Shown: one piece after another, positions 1 through 9,451 of the stretch
Layout of the letters: the number at the start of each line of letters is the position of its first letter
Numbering within the stretch: the first letter of the stretch is position 1
NCBI RefSeq assembly: GCF_028473645.1
Contig: NZ_CP097269.1
Span: 4,358,001 to 4,422,000, forward strand
DNA length: 64,000 nucleotides
Origin: Acidovorax sp. GBBC 1281
Lineage (GTDB): Bacteria > Pseudomonadota > Gammaproteobacteria > Burkholderiales > Burkholderiaceae_C
Direction: 5' to 3'
Position numbers and translations under genes: made by a program
The notes under the pieces: generated by a model
Seen by the model: only the letters and a program-made list of their open reading frames with translations
Database searches by the model: none
Told to the model about the DNA's origin: nothing

Positions 1-1334
1 AGGCCCAGCTGGTATTCGCGCATGTAGTTGACGACCACCGGGCCCAGGATGCCCGCGGTGGCCCAGGCGGTGAGCAGGCGGCCGTGGATGGCGCCCACGA
101 ACTGCGTGCCGAACAGATCGGCCAGGTACGCCGGCACCGTGGCGAAACCGCCGCCGTACATCGACAGGATGATGCAGAACGCCCCCACGAACAGCAGCTT
201 GCTGCCGGCCCCGGCCGAGCTGGGGATGCTGGCGTACAGCAGGCCGCCCAGCACGAAGAACACCACGTAGGTCATCTTGCGGCCCAGCTTGTCCGACAGG
301 CTGGCCCAGAAGAACCGGCCGCCGATGTTGAACAGCGACAGCAGCGCGGTGAAGCCGCCGGCCACGGCGGCGATGGCCGCGAGCTGCGCCTTGTCGAGTT
401 CGCCGAATTTCTGCGGCACACCGATGAGCGCGCCGCCGAACACCTCCTGCAGCATGGGCGAGGCCATGCCGATCACGCCGATGCCCGCGCTCACGTTCAT
501 GCACAGCACGACCCACACCAGCCAGAACTGCGGAATGCCCCACACGCGCTTCACGTGCACGTGGCGCTGCGTGATCATGGTGTTGGCGCTGGGCGGCGGC
601 GGGGTCCAGCCGGCCGGCTTCCAGCCCGTGGCGGGCACGCGGTAGCCCAGGGCGCCGGCCATCATGAAGACGAAATACAGGAGCGCCATCACCACGAAGG
701 TCTGCATCACGCCCACGTCGGTGGGGGTGGAAAACCGCTTCATCAGGTCCACCGCCAGGGGAGAGCCGATCATCGCGCCGCCGCCGAAGCCCATGATGGC
801 CATGCCGGTCGCCATGCCCCGCCGGTCGGGAAACCATTTGATGAGCGTGGACACCGGCGAGATGTAGCCCAGCCCCAGGCCGATCCCGCCGATGACGCCC
901 GAGCCGAGGATCATCAGCCAGAACTGGTGCAGGTGGATGCCCAGCGCCGACAGCAGCATGCCGCCGCACCAGCACACCGCGGACACGACACCCGCCTTGC
1001 GCGGACCGGCACGTTCAAGCCAGCCGCCCCAGATGGCGGCAGAGCAGCCCAGGAACACGAAAAACAGGGTGTACATCCAGCCCAGTGTGGCCACGCGCCA
1101 GTCGCAGCCGGAGGCGAACAGCTCAGCGAAGAAGCTCATGTCCTTGGGGCAGGCGGCGCCGGTGCCGGCTGTGGAGAGGGCCTTGGACAGCGGCAGCCAG
1201 AACACGGAGAACCCGTAAGCCATGCCGATGCAAAGGTGGATCGCCAAGGCCGCCGGAGGAACGAGCCACCGGTTGAAGCCGGGACCGGCAATGATGCGTT
1301 CCTTGTCCAGAAAACCGGGTTGTGTGGATGACAT
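1..1334 (-). CDS. OFA-family MFS transporter (oxalate/formate antiporter-like), 3' end cut
   Basis: Inner-membrane major facilitator of the oxalate:formate antiporter (OFA) group, probably moving a small carboxylate. The frame opens at the ATG on the complement at 1334 (MSSTQPGFLDKERII) and stays open to base 1, so at least 444 residues are visible and the C-terminus lies outside the window. It shows about eleven hydrophobic segments, the MFS loop FPDRRGMATG, a second loop ASLSDKLGRK, and the late OFA-type stretch LFGTQFVGAIHGR. The roughly 190 bp before mrp holds no gene. The substrate cannot be read from sequence. An alternative is a generic monocarboxylate MFS carrier. Confidence 0.85.
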   Translation of the reverse strand, partial: MSSTQPGFLDKERIIAGPGFNRWLVPPAALAIHLCIGMAYGFSVFWLPLSKALSTAGTGAACPKDMSFFAELFASGCDWRVATLGWMYTLFFVFLGCSAAIWGGWLERAGPRKAGVVSAVCWCGGMLLSALGIHLHQFWLMILGSGVIGGIGLGLGYISPVSTLIKWFPDRRGMATGMAIMGFGGGAMIGSPLAVDLMKRFSTPTDVGVMQTFVVMALLYFVFMMAGALGYRVPATGWKPAGWTPPPPSANTMITQRHVHVKRVWGIPQFWLVWVVLCMNVSAGIGVIGMASPMLQEVFGGALIGVPQKFGELDKAQLAAIAAVAGGFTALLSLFNIGGRFFWASLSDKLGRKMTYVVFFVLGGLLYASIPSSAGAGSKLLFVGAFCIILSMYGGGFATVPAYLADLFGTQFVGAIHGRLLTAWATAGILGPVVVNYMREYQLG

Positions 1335-1527
1335 GCCACTCCTCTCTGCTGTGCTCTTTCTCGACGTCCGCGCGCCACCCTGGCACGGGCTCTCAAACCA
1401 GTGTCAGCGCATTGCTTGAGCTACGTCAAGACACATTGCACACAACGCGACATGTTTTTCCGCGCTGTCAGGAAGCAGAAAGGACAGCAGTGCAGGCGAA
1501 ACGGCCGGCCGTACGGCAGCGGCCGAA

Positions 1528-2619
1528 TCAGGTGGTCTTGCTGATGGAGATGGTGGGAAATTTCGACGAGAAATCCTTGGCCTGCTGCGCCACCTTGACC
1601 GCCACGTCGCGCGCCATCTTCTTGTAGATGCGGGCCACCTCGCCGTCGGGGTCGGCCACCACGGTGGGGGCGCCGGTGTCGGCCTGCAGACGGATCTGCA
1701 TGTCCAGCGGCAGCGCGCCGAGGTAGGCCATGCCGTATTCGGCCGCCATGCGCTGGCCGCCCCCCTCGCCGAAGATGTGCTCGGCGTGGCCGCACTGGCT
1801 GCACACGTGCACCGCCATGTTCTCGACGATGCCAAGGATGGGCACGCCCACCTTCTCGAACATCTTGATGCCCTTCTTGGCATCCAGCAGCGCGATGTCC
1901 TGCGGCGTGGTGACGATCACCGCGCCGGTGATGGGCACGCGCTGGCTCAGCGTGAGCTGGATGTCGCCGGTGCCGGGCGGCATGTCCACGATGAGGTAAT
2001 CCAGGTCCTTCCAGTTGGTTTGCCGCAGCAGCTGCTCCAGCGCCTGGGTGGCCATGGGGCCGCGCCAGATCATGGCCTGGTCGGCATCGATCAGGAACCC
2101 GATCGACATCACCTGCACGCCGTGGTTGCGCATCGGCTCCATGGTCTTGCCGTCGGCGCTTTCGGGCTTGCCCTCGATGCCGAGCATCATGGGCTGGCTG
2201 GGGCCGTAGATGTCGGCATCCAGCACGCCGACGCTGGCGCCCTCGGCCGCGAGCGCCAGGGCCAGGTTGGCGGCGGTGGTGCTCTTGCCCACGCCGCCCT
2301 TGCCGGAGGCCACGGCGATGATGTTCTTGACCTGCGGCAGCAACTGCACGCCGCGCTGCACCGCATGGGCGACGACCTGGCTGGTGATGCGCACCGCCAC
2401 CTGCTCCACGCCGGCGACGGCCTGGGCCGCCGCGGTCAACTGGCGTTCCAGTTCGGGCACCAGGCTCTTGGCCGGGTAGCCCAGCTCGACGTCGAACGCC
2501 ACGTCGCCACCGGCGATGCGCACGTTGCGCACCGCCCGCGCACTGACGAAATCCTTGCCGGTGTGCGGATCGCTTACGCTCGCGAGCGCCGCCAACAGCG
2601 CCTGTTCTGTGACTGCCAT
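1528..2619 (-). CDS. apbC: Iron-sulfur cluster carrier protein Mrp/ApbC
   Basis: P-loop ATPase that carries Fe-S clusters to target apoproteins in the cytoplasm. The 363-aa product has an N-terminal MIP18/DUF59-like domain (about residues 1-90, starting MAVTEQALLAALASV), a deviant Walker A ASGKGGVGKST near residue 105, the switch VDMPPGTGD, and the CXXC motif VCSQC that holds the bridging cluster. The frame is open far upstream, but the ATG at 2619 has a clear AAGGAG ribosome site and begins the conserved domain. It is transcribed away from the divergent Mrr-like gene, next to metG's neighbourhood, as is common in this family of bacteria. Confidence 0.95.
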   Translation of the reverse strand: MAVTEQALLAALASVSDPHTGKDFVSARAVRNVRIAGGDVAFDVELGYPAKSLVPELERQLTAAAQAVAGVEQVAVRITSQVVAHAVQRGVQLLPQVKNIIAVASGKGGVGKSTTAANLALALAAEGASVGVLDADIYGPSQPMMLGIEGKPESADGKTMEPMRNHGVQVMSIGFLIDADQAMIWRGPMATQALEQLLRQTNWKDLDYLIVDMPPGTGDIQLTLSQRVPITGAVIVTTPQDIALLDAKKGIKMFEKVGVPILGIVENMAVHVCSQCGHAEHIFGEGGGQRMAAEYGMAYLGALPLDMQIRLQADTGAPTVVADPDGEVARIYKKMARDVAVKVAQQAKDFSSKFPTISISKTT

Positions 2620-2731
2620 GCCAATAACTCCTTGAGGGGCCGGTAGTCTATTCCCTGATCTTCCAACCCCGCAGGGCCGAGGACAATGCACGGTTGCCGC
2701 GCCTGCCCACCCGTTCAGCACAAGGATTCCC

Positions 2732-3325
2732 GTGAAACTCAAGATGGCCCCCAACTCCCTGTTCGCGATCCTGCTGCGTTCGCCCTGGTGGATCAGTTGG
2801 TCGGTGGCCGGTCTGATCGCGCTGGTGTGCGGCGCCCTGCTGCCCTCGCACATCGCCCCGTACGCCGCGGTGGGCGCCCTGCCGATCTTCGGCGTGGGCT
2901 GCCTGGCCGCCTGGCGCCAGTGGCGCGCGCCCAGCAGCGCGCGGGTGCAGGCCGTGCTGGGGCAGGCGGCGGAGATGCCCTGGCGCACCTTTGCGGATGC
3001 GCTGGAGCGCGCCTGGCAGGCCGAGGGCTACGCGGTGCGCCGCCTCACCGGCCTGCAAGCCGATTTCCACCTGGAGAAAGCGGGCCAGACGGCCCTGGTG
3101 AGCGCACGCCGCTGGAAGGCCGCCACCCATGGCATCGAGCCGCTGCGCGACCTGCAGGCGGCCGCCCGGGCGCAGGACGTGCCGGCCAGCACCTACATCG
3201 CGATGCAGGGCACGGTGAGCGACAACGCCCGCGGCTATGCCCGCGAGCACGGCATCACGCTGATGGAGGGGGAGGCCCTGGCCGCCCTGCTGCTGAAGGC
3301 GCCCCGCACCGCAACCGCCCGGTGA
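2732..3325 (+). CDS. Membrane-anchored Mrr-like restriction endonuclease-fold protein, catalytic residues altered
   Basis: A 197-aa protein starting at GTG 2732 (AAGGA five bases upstream; an ATG at 2744 is the alternative). Two hydrophobic segments (about residues 21-38 and 43-61) are followed by a soluble domain with the layout of the Mrr nuclease family: a predicted helix, then LQADFHLEKAG, LVSARRWK, GIEPLRDLQAA and ARGYAREHGITLMEG. Active Mrr proteins carry D...QxK. Here Asp111 fits, but the Q and K positions read Ser124 and Arg126, so nuclease activity is doubtful. It may bind DNA or membranes without cutting. It is followed within 40 bp by the patatin gene. No other restriction gene is near. 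Confidence 0.7.
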   Translation: MKLKMAPNSLFAILLRSPWWISWSVAGLIALVCGALLPSHIAPYAAVGALPIFGVGCLAAWRQWRAPSSARVQAVLGQAAEMPWRTFADALERAWQAEGYAVRRLTGLQADFHLEKAGQTALVSARRWKAATHGIEPLRDLQAAARAQDVPASTYIAMQGTVSDNARGYAREHGITLMEGEALAALLLKAPRTATAR

Positions 3326-3365
3326 TCCGACGCCGGGTACGACCACCGATCCGCCGAGGCCCGCC

Positions 3366-4622
3366 ATGCCCTCTTCCGCCGCTGCCCCCGCCGCCAAACC
3401 CGTCTCGTCCCGCCCCATCGGCCTGGTGCTGACCGGCGGCGGGGCCCGCGCGGCCTACCAGGTGGGCGTGCTGGAGGCGATCTCCGACCTGCGCATGGCG
3501 TGCGGCGCGGGGCGCGAACCCAACCCGTTTCCGATCATCACCGGCACCTCGGCCGGCGCCATCAACGCGGCCGCCCTCGCCTGCGGGGCGGACCAGTTCG
3601 ACCGGGCCGTGCGCCGCATCGCCCGCGTGTGGCGCAATTTCCACGCGCAACAGGTGTACCGGGCCGACTCGCTGAGCGTGATGCGCAGCGGCGCGGGCTG
3701 GCTCACCCTCATGTCGCTGGGCTGGCTGCTGGCGCGCTGGCGGCGCATGCGGCCGCGCTCGCTGCTGGACAACTCGCCGCTCACCGGCCTGCTCACGCAA
3801 CTGGTGCCGCTGGTGCGGCTGCCCCGGCTGATCCGCCAGGGGCACCTGCAGGCGCTGGCCATCACCGCCTCCAGCTACAGCTCGGGCGAGCACGTGACCT
3901 TCTTCGAGGCCGCGCAGGCGCAGCAGCCCTGGGTGCGCTCGCAGCGCAAGGCCACGCGCGACCGCATCACGCACGACCACCTGCTGGCGTCGTCGGCCAT
4001 TCCGTTCGTCTTTCCCGCCACGGCGCTGGGCATCGACGGCCACACCGAATACTTCGGCGACGGATCGATGCGTCAGTCCGCCCCGATCGCGCCAGCCATT
4101 CATCTGGGCGCCGAACGCATCCTGGTGGTGGGCGCGGGCCGCATGCACGAACCGGCGGGAGAGGCGCTGCACAGCGATGCGCCGGCCTACCCGTCGCTCG
4201 CGCAGATCGCCGGGCACACGCTGTCCAACATCTTCCTGGATGCCCTGTCGGTGGATGTGGAGCGCGCCCAGCGCATCAACCAGACGCTGTCCCTCATCCC
4301 GCCCGAAGTGCGCGCGCACAGCCCCTTGCGCCCGCTGGAACTGCTGGTGATCGCGCCTTCGCAGCGCCTGGATGCGGTGGCCGCCCGCTACGTGGGCGAG
4401 CTGCCCCGCCCCATCCGCACGCTGCTGGGCGGCCTGGGCGTGACCTCCAACATGCAGGACGTGCGCGGCGCCGCGCTGGCCAGCTACCTGCTGTTCGAGG
4501 CCGGCTACACGCGCGAACTCATGGCCCTTGGCCGGGCGGACGCCCTGGCGCGCCGCAGCGAGATCTGCCGATTCTTCGGCTGGGCCGACGCGGGCAACGC
4601 GGTGCGGGCGCCTGCCGTTTGA
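3366..4622 (+). CDS. Patatin-like phospholipase
   Basis: Serine lipid acyl hydrolase with a Ser-Asp dyad, 418 aa. The glycine-rich oxyanion loop TGGGARAAYQVGVL is near residues 20-33, the nucleophile elbow GTSAG has Ser62, and the DGS motif FGDGSM has Asp232. There is no signal peptide, so it is probably cytoplasmic or peripheral to the inner membrane, acting on phospholipids. The C-terminal part resembles the DUF3336/YjjU-type extension. The next gene (a lipoprotein hydrolase) follows at 47 bp, so the two may share a transcript. Confidence 0.9.
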   Translation: MPSSAAAPAAKPVSSRPIGLVLTGGGARAAYQVGVLEAISDLRMACGAGREPNPFPIITGTSAGAINAAALACGADQFDRAVRRIARVWRNFHAQQVYRADSLSVMRSGAGWLTLMSLGWLLARWRRMRPRSLLDNSPLTGLLTQLVPLVRLPRLIRQGHLQALAITASSYSSGEHVTFFEAAQAQQPWVRSQRKATRDRITHDHLLASSAIPFVFPATALGIDGHTEYFGDGSMRQSAPIAPAIHLGAERILVVGAGRMHEPAGEALHSDAPAYPSLAQIAGHTLSNIFLDALSVDVERAQRINQTLSLIPPEVRAHSPLRPLELLVIAPSQRLDAVAARYVGELPRPIRTLLGGLGVTSNMQDVRGAALASYLLFEAGYTRELMALGRADALARRSEICRFFGWADAGNAVRAPAV

Positions 4623-4668
4623 GCCCGCACACCCGGCCCGGAGTCACCCCTCCTATCGGAGACAACCG

Positions 4669-6096
4669 ATGCCCTTTGCGCCCCGCCCCCACTTTCCATC
4701 GGCCATCGCCCGCACGGCCCGCACCAGCCTGGCGGCGGCCGCGATCGCCGCGCTGACCGCCGGCTGCACGCATCCGCCGGCCGGCCCGAAGGCGGCTGCC
4801 GCCGCTCCTGCCGCGGCACCGCTGTCCACGGCCGAAGCCCCACCCGCCCCCACCCCGTGCCCCAAAGGCCTGCCCGCCGCCACGCGCTGCCTGAGCGGGC
4901 AGGACTCGGCCGGCGCCCACTACCTGATCGCCATCCCCGCGGACTGGAACGGCACGCTGGTGTTGCACGCCCACGGCGGCCCCACGCTCGGCGCTCCACG
5001 CCTGTCGCGCACGGAGGAAGACCTGGAGCGCTGGGCCGTCGTGCCGCGCGCCGGCTACGCCTGGGCCGGCTCCACCTACCGCCAGGGCGGCGTGGCGGTG
5101 CATGCCGCGGCCGAAGACACCGAGCGGCTGCGGCGCATCTTCGTGCAGCACGTGGCCGCGCCGCGCATGACGCTGCTGCACGGCCAGTCGTGGGGCGCCA
5201 GCGTGGCCGCCGTGGGCGCATCGCTCTTCACCGACGACGGCCACGGCAAACGCCCCTACGACGGTGTACTGCTCACCAGCGGCGTGCTGGCCGGCGGCAG
5301 CCGGGCGTACGACTTCCGGCTCGACCTGCGGGTGATCTACCAGGCGCTGTGCGCCAACCACCCGCTGCCCGCCGAAGCCCAGTACCCGCTGTGGATGGGC
5401 CTGCTGCCCGATGCCACGCTGAAACCCGCCGAACTGAAACGCCGCGTGGACGGCTGCCTGGGCCTGGACCGGCCCGCGGCGCAGCGCACGGCCGCGCAGC
5501 AGTCGCGCGTCCAGACCATCGTGCAGACCGTGCGCATCCGCGAAAGCGCCATCCACGGCCACCTGAACTGGGCCACCTGGCACTTCCAGGACATCGTGCA
5601 GCGGCGCACCGGCGGCGCCAACCCCTTCGGCAACCGGGGCGCGGTGTACACCGGCTCGAGCGACGATGCCGCGCTCAACCGCAGCGTGCAGCGCTACCGC
5701 GCCGATCCGCAGGCCGTGGCCACCTTCGCGCGCGACACCGACCCCGACGGGCGCATCCCGGTGCCGGTGCTGACCGTGCACGGCGTGGACGATCCCACCG
5801 CCTTCGTCGAGATGGAGGACAGCTTTCGCCGCACGATGGAGCGCGCCGGCACGGCCGGCCACCTGGTGCAGACCTTCACGGCCGACAAATCCCACAGCTA
5901 CCTGACCGATGCCGCCTATCCCACGCTGCTGGCGGCGCTCGGCCAGTGGGTGCGCGGCGGCCCGCCCCCCACGCCGGCGGGCATCGCCGCGCAATGCCCG
6001 GGCGTGCAGGCGACGTTCGGCGGCGAGTGCCGGTTCCTGCCCGGGTACCGGCCGCAGCCGCTGGAGCCCCGGGTGACGCCGCGCGAGCGGCCATGA
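4669..6096 (+). CDS. Lipoprotein alpha/beta-hydrolase
   Basis: Probable outer-membrane or periplasmic lipoprotein of 475 aa. It starts at ATG 4669, preceded by ATCGGAGA, and has an Arg-containing hydrophobic leader ending in the lipobox LTAGC (about residue 28). An Ala/Pro-rich linker follows, then an alpha/beta-hydrolase domain: HAHGGP (oxyanion loop), the nucleophile elbow LHGQSWGAS, a late acidic turn VHGVDDPTAF and a His in DKSHSYL. These fit a Ser-Asp-His triad. The frame is open further upstream but overlaps the patatin gene. The substrate is unknown; esterase or peptidase activity is possible. Confidence 0.8.
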   Translation: MPFAPRPHFPSAIARTARTSLAAAAIAALTAGCTHPPAGPKAAAAAPAAAPLSTAEAPPAPTPCPKGLPAATRCLSGQDSAGAHYLIAIPADWNGTLVLHAHGGPTLGAPRLSRTEEDLERWAVVPRAGYAWAGSTYRQGGVAVHAAAEDTERLRRIFVQHVAAPRMTLLHGQSWGASVAAVGASLFTDDGHGKRPYDGVLLTSGVLAGGSRAYDFRLDLRVIYQALCANHPLPAEAQYPLWMGLLPDATLKPAELKRRVDGCLGLDRPAAQRTAAQQSRVQTIVQTVRIRESAIHGHLNWATWHFQDIVQRRTGGANPFGNRGAVYTGSSDDAALNRSVQRYRADPQAVATFARDTDPDGRIPVPVLTVHGVDDPTAFVEMEDSFRRTMERAGTAGHLVQTFTADKSHSYLTDAAYPTLLAALGQWVRGGPPPTPAGIAAQCPGVQATFGGECRFLPGYRPQPLEPRVTPRERP

Positions 6097-6195
6097 GGCC
6101 CCTGCGGGCAGCCCAGGCCGCGCGGGCCGGGGCGAGCGCCTAAAATCCGCGGCTTGTCCGCGTTTTTCGCGGCCCACCCCGAACGCCCGCACCCG

Positions 6196-8265
6196 ATGAC
6201 CGCACGCAAGATCTTCGTCACCACCGCCCTGCCGTATGCCAACGGCAACTTCCACATCGGCCACATCATGGAATACATCCAGGCCGACATCTGGGTGCGG
6301 TATCAAAGAATGCAGGGCGCCCAGGTGAACTTCGTGGGCGCGGACGATGCCCACGGCGCGCCGATCATGATCGCGGCCGAGAAGGCCGGCAAGACGCCCC
6401 AGCAGTTCGTGGCCGACATCGCCGCCGGCCGCAAGCCCTATCTGGACGGTTTTCACATCGCGTTCGACAACTGGCACAACACCGACGCGCCCGAGAACCA
6501 CGCGCTCGCCCAGCAGATCTACCGCGACCTCAAGGCCAACGGCCTCATCGAGACGCGCACCATCGAGCAGTTCTTCGACCCCGAGAAGAACATGTTCCTG
6601 CCCGACCGCTTCATCAAGGGCGAATGCCCCCGGTGCCATGCCAAGGACCAGTACGGCGACAACTGCGAGAACTGCGGCGCCGTCTATGCGCCCACCGACC
6701 TCATCCAGCCCTTCTCGGCGCTGTCGGGCGCCAAGCCGGTGCTGAAAAGCTCGGAGCATTTCTTCTTCAAGCTCTCCGACCCGCGCTGCGTCGATTTTTT
6801 GCAGGAATGGACGCAGAACGGCGTGCACGTGCAGCCCGAGGTGGCCAACAAGGTCAAGGAATGGTTCACCGTGCGCACCAACCCGGACGGCAGCACCAGC
6901 GAGGGCCTGGGCGACTGGGACATCAGCCGCGACGCGCCCTACTTCGGCATCGAGATCCCCGATGCGCCGGGCAAGTACTTCTACGTGTGGCTGGACGCAC
7001 CCGTGGGCTACCTCGCCTCGCTCAAGAACCTTCTGGAAAAGCGCGGCGAAGACTACGAGGCCTACATGGCCGACCCGCTGCTTGAGCAGTACCACTTCAT
7101 CGGCAAGGACATCGTCACCTTCCACACCCTGTTCTGGCCCGCCATGCTGAAGTTCAGCGGCCGCAAGACGCCCGACAAGATCTGCGTGCACGGCTTTCTC
7201 ACCGTGAACAACGGCGAGAAGATGAGCAAGAGCCGCGGTACGGGCCTGGACCCGCTCAAGTACCTGGGCCTGTCGATGAACCCCGAATGGCTGCGCTACT
7301 ACATCGCCGCCAAGCTCAATGGCCGCAACGAGGACATCGACTTCAACCCCGAAGACTTCATGGCCCGGGTCAACAGCGACCTGATCGGCAAGTTCGTCAA
7401 CATCGCCTCGCGCGCGGCAGGCTTCATCGCCAAGCGCTTCGGCGGCCAGCTGGGCGCCATGAGCGGCGACGGCCAGGCCCTGCTCGCCACGCTGGCGGGC
7501 CAGGGCGGCACCATCGCCGAGGCCCTCGAAAAGCGCGACACCGCCCGCGCCCTGCGCGAGGTGATGCTGCTGGCCGACCGCGTGAACGAGTACGTGGACG
7601 CAAACAAGCCCTGGGAACTGGCCAAGCAGGACGGCATGGACGCGCGCCTGCAGGACGTGTGCACGACCTGCATCGAGGCCTTCCGCGTGCTCGCCATCTA
7701 CCTCAAGCCCGTGCTGCCCGCCCTGGCCGCGCAGGTCGAAGCCTTCCTGAACGTCGCGCCGCTCGCCTTTGCCGATGCGCAGACGCTGCTGGGCGCCGGC
7801 CACACCATCGGCACCTACCAGCATTTGATGCAGCGCGTGGACGTGAAGCAACTCGACGCCCTGTTCGAGCCGCCCGCGGCGCCTGAGCCCGAAAAGACCG
7901 TGCCCGGCGGCGAGGAGATCGCGCCCACCATCACCATCGACGACTTCGCCAAGATCGACCTGCGCATCGCGCAGATCGTGAACTGCGAGCCGGTCGAAGG
8001 CTCGACCAAGCTGCTGCGCCTGACGCTCGATGTGGGCGAAGGCCGCCACCGGAATGTGTTCAGCGGCATCGCCAGCGCCTACCAGCCCGCCGACCTGATC
8101 GGCAAGCTCACCGTGATGGTGGCCAACCTCGCCCCGCGCAAGATGAAGTTCGGCATCAGCGAGGGCATGGTGCTGGCCGCCAGCCATGGTGATGAGAAGG
8201 CCCATCCGGGTATCCACGTGCTGGAACCCTGGCCTGGCGCCACGCCAGGTATGCGCGTTCGCTGA
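6196..8265 (+). CDS. metG: Methionyl-tRNA synthetase
   Basis: Charges tRNA-Met with methionine for initiation and elongation. The 689-aa product begins [17 protein letters not shown]. The catalytic HIGH-type motif is FHIGH, a zinc knuckle follows ([17 protein letters not shown]), and the second signature is KMSKS in GEKMSKSRG. An anticodon-binding domain and a C-terminal Trbp111-like tRNA-binding domain (about residues 585-689) follow, as in the dimeric MetG1 type. An upstream in-frame ATG at 6154 is less likely because the conserved start is at 6196. TAAAAT at 6141 could be a -10 element. Confidence 0.97.
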   Translation: MTARKIFVTTALPYANGNFHIGHIMEYIQADIWVRYQRMQGAQVNFVGADDAHGAPIMIAAEKAGKTPQQFVADIAAGRKPYLDGFHIAFDNWHNTDAPENHALAQQIYRDLKANGLIETRTIEQFFDPEKNMFLPDRFIKGECPRCHAKDQYGDNCENCGAVYAPTDLIQPFSALSGAKPVLKSSEHFFFKLSDPRCVDFLQEWTQNGVHVQPEVANKVKEWFTVRTNPDGSTSEGLGDWDISRDAPYFGIEIPDAPGKYFYVWLDAPVGYLASLKNLLEKRGEDYEAYMADPLLEQYHFIGKDIVTFHTLFWPAMLKFSGRKTPDKICVHGFLTVNNGEKMSKSRGTGLDPLKYLGLSMNPEWLRYYIAAKLNGRNEDIDFNPEDFMARVNSDLIGKFVNIASRAAGFIAKRFGGQLGAMSGDGQALLATLAGQGGTIAEALEKRDTARALREVMLLADRVNEYVDANKPWELAKQDGMDARLQDVCTTCIEAFRVLAIYLKPVLPALAAQVEAFLNVAPLAFADAQTLLGAGHTIGTYQHLMQRVDVKQLDALFEPPAAPEPEKTVPGGEEIAPTITIDDFAKIDLRIAQIVNCEPVEGSTKLLRLTLDVGEGRHRNVFSGIASAYQPADLIGKLTVMVANLAPRKMKFGISEGMVLAASHGDEKAHPGIHVLEPWPGATPGMRVR

Positions 8266-8338
8266 GCGGGCCCAGGCAGTTCTGTCATCTAACTCGCCGG
8301 AAAACCAGAAGCCAACTTAAACCCTGGTAGCCCCATGA

Positions 8339-8926
8339 GGGCGACGGCACGCACAACCCACCGGCTCGATCAAGGGCGACGACGGCTTGGTCGTGCTGGA
8401 TCGCCACGGCAACGGCCTGATCGACTCTGGGCGCGAACTCTTCGGCGATCAGACTCTAAAACCCGTGGACAGCTACGGCCAAACGCTCGCCTACGCCAAT
8501 GGCCCTAGCAGCGGAAGATGGCACCGGCGGCAAGTTGATCGACGCCAACGATGCGGTGTATTAGCAACGGCGCATCTAGAAGCACGTCAACCAGCACCGG
8601 ATTTCCCAGGCGGGCGAGCTGCACACCCTGGCCGATCTGGGCATCGCCAGCATCGGCGTGGCAGGTACCGCCAGCAACGTGAATCTGGGCAATTGCAACA
8701 CCCAGCCCTTGAGCGGCAGCTTCACCCGCACCAATGGCACCACCGGGGTTAGCGGCGTGGCCGAGGTCACCGGCAGCCTGCTGCTGGCCTCCAACAACTT
8801 CTATCGCGAGTTCACCGACGACCCGGCGGTGACGGCAGCGGCGGGTGCCTTGCCTCAGATGGGCGGCAGCGGCTTGGTGCGCGATCTGCGCGAGGCGATG
8901 AGATTGCCCGGCGAGGCGGCGCAGCC
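8339..8926 (+). pseudogene. Decayed fragment of an FrpC-like RTX gene
   Basis: This stretch aligns at DNA level with the self-processing-module part of the RTX gene downstream (about 11196-11650, then 12812-12950 across the IS site). It is broken by a 1-base loss near 8360, a 7-base loss near 8500, a TAG replacing a serine codon in GTGTATTAG, and a TGG-to-TAG change a few codons later. The last part (about 8658-8926, VAGTASNVNLGN) is still in frame. Homology stops abruptly at GGCGGCGCAG, where a flanking repeat begins. It is a remnant of a second copy, not an expressed gene. It lacks the IS, so it shows what the uninterrupted site looks like. Confidence 0.9.
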
Positions 8927-8934
8927 CATATCAG

Positions 8935-9105
8935 ATTGCTATCAAAAGAGGAGCAAAACAAGCAATCAATACGCCGGCATGAGAGGGATTTCATGCAAAA
9001 AGCAAACGAGAGCCCATTTCAAAGTCTTGCAGGCAGGCCGACAGGGCTTTGAAATGGGTTTCGATGCAACGCAAAGGATGTAGACTTCAAAGTAACGTAA
9101 TTTAT
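8935..9105 (+). repeat. Flank repeat, copy A
   Basis: Copy A of a sequence also found at 9209-9415 (copy B) and, in part, at 16571-16650 (copy C). It starts with the 17-bp element GCTATCAAAAGAGGAGC, continues CAATACGCCGGCATGAGAGGG, and contains an 11-bp inverted repeat (9014-9024 with 9047-9057, CCATTTCAAAG / CTTTGAAATGG). It directly follows the RTX fragment. I see no gene between 8927 and 9451. Confidence 0.75.
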
Positions 9106-9208
9106 TGTTCACATGAACATCCCAGCCACTGGAAGCGCGTCATGGTTGCGCGGTGTCCCGGTGGGTCCGGCCCCCCCTATCGGCGTCGCTGGCGCCTCAT
9201 GCTAGGAA

Positions 9209-9415
9209 ATTGCTATCGAAAAAAGAGCAAGGTAGGCAATCGATACGCCGGGATGAAAGGGATTTCATGCAAAAAACCTCGAAAACACCCGGACGAACGC
9301 GGAAAATCCGAGCGCCTTGTGAACTGGAACCGGTTTCAAAGCCTTGCGGGTTGACCGCCAGTGCTTTGAAATCGGGTTTCGATGAAACGGAAGGAATGTG
9401 AATCTTGAATAATTT
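9209..9415 (+). repeat. Flank repeat, copy B (5' region of the RTX locus)
   Basis: Copy B lies directly upstream of the membrane-protein gene at 9452 and shares with copy A the 17-bp element (GCTATCGAAAAAAGAGC), the run GATACGCCGGGATGAAAGGG, and a paired TTTCAAAGC (9334-9342) / GCTTTGAAA (9363-9371) inverted repeat. Conservation of the paired arms despite changes between them suggests a functional hairpin or operator in the leader. The role is inferred. Confidence 0.7.
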
Positions 9416-9451
9416 CTCAACGGTGTTTCAACGTGAAAGGGAGTTCTGGTA

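Noticed and set aside
84..1331. 415-codon plus-strand frame rich in His, Gly, Arg
   Set aside because: Antisense to the OFA transporter; composition is that of a GC-rich shadow frame and no domain is visible.
4519..8217. 1232-codon minus-strand frame opposite metG and the hydrolase
   Set aside because: Shadow frame. metG on the other strand has every synthetase motif; the long frame has low-complexity Ala/Gly/Arg/His content and no ribosome site.
9060..9210. Short frames around 9049-9401 (80-100 codons)
   Set aside because: They lie in the duplicated flanks, differ between copies A and B by frameshifts, and encode nothing recognisable.
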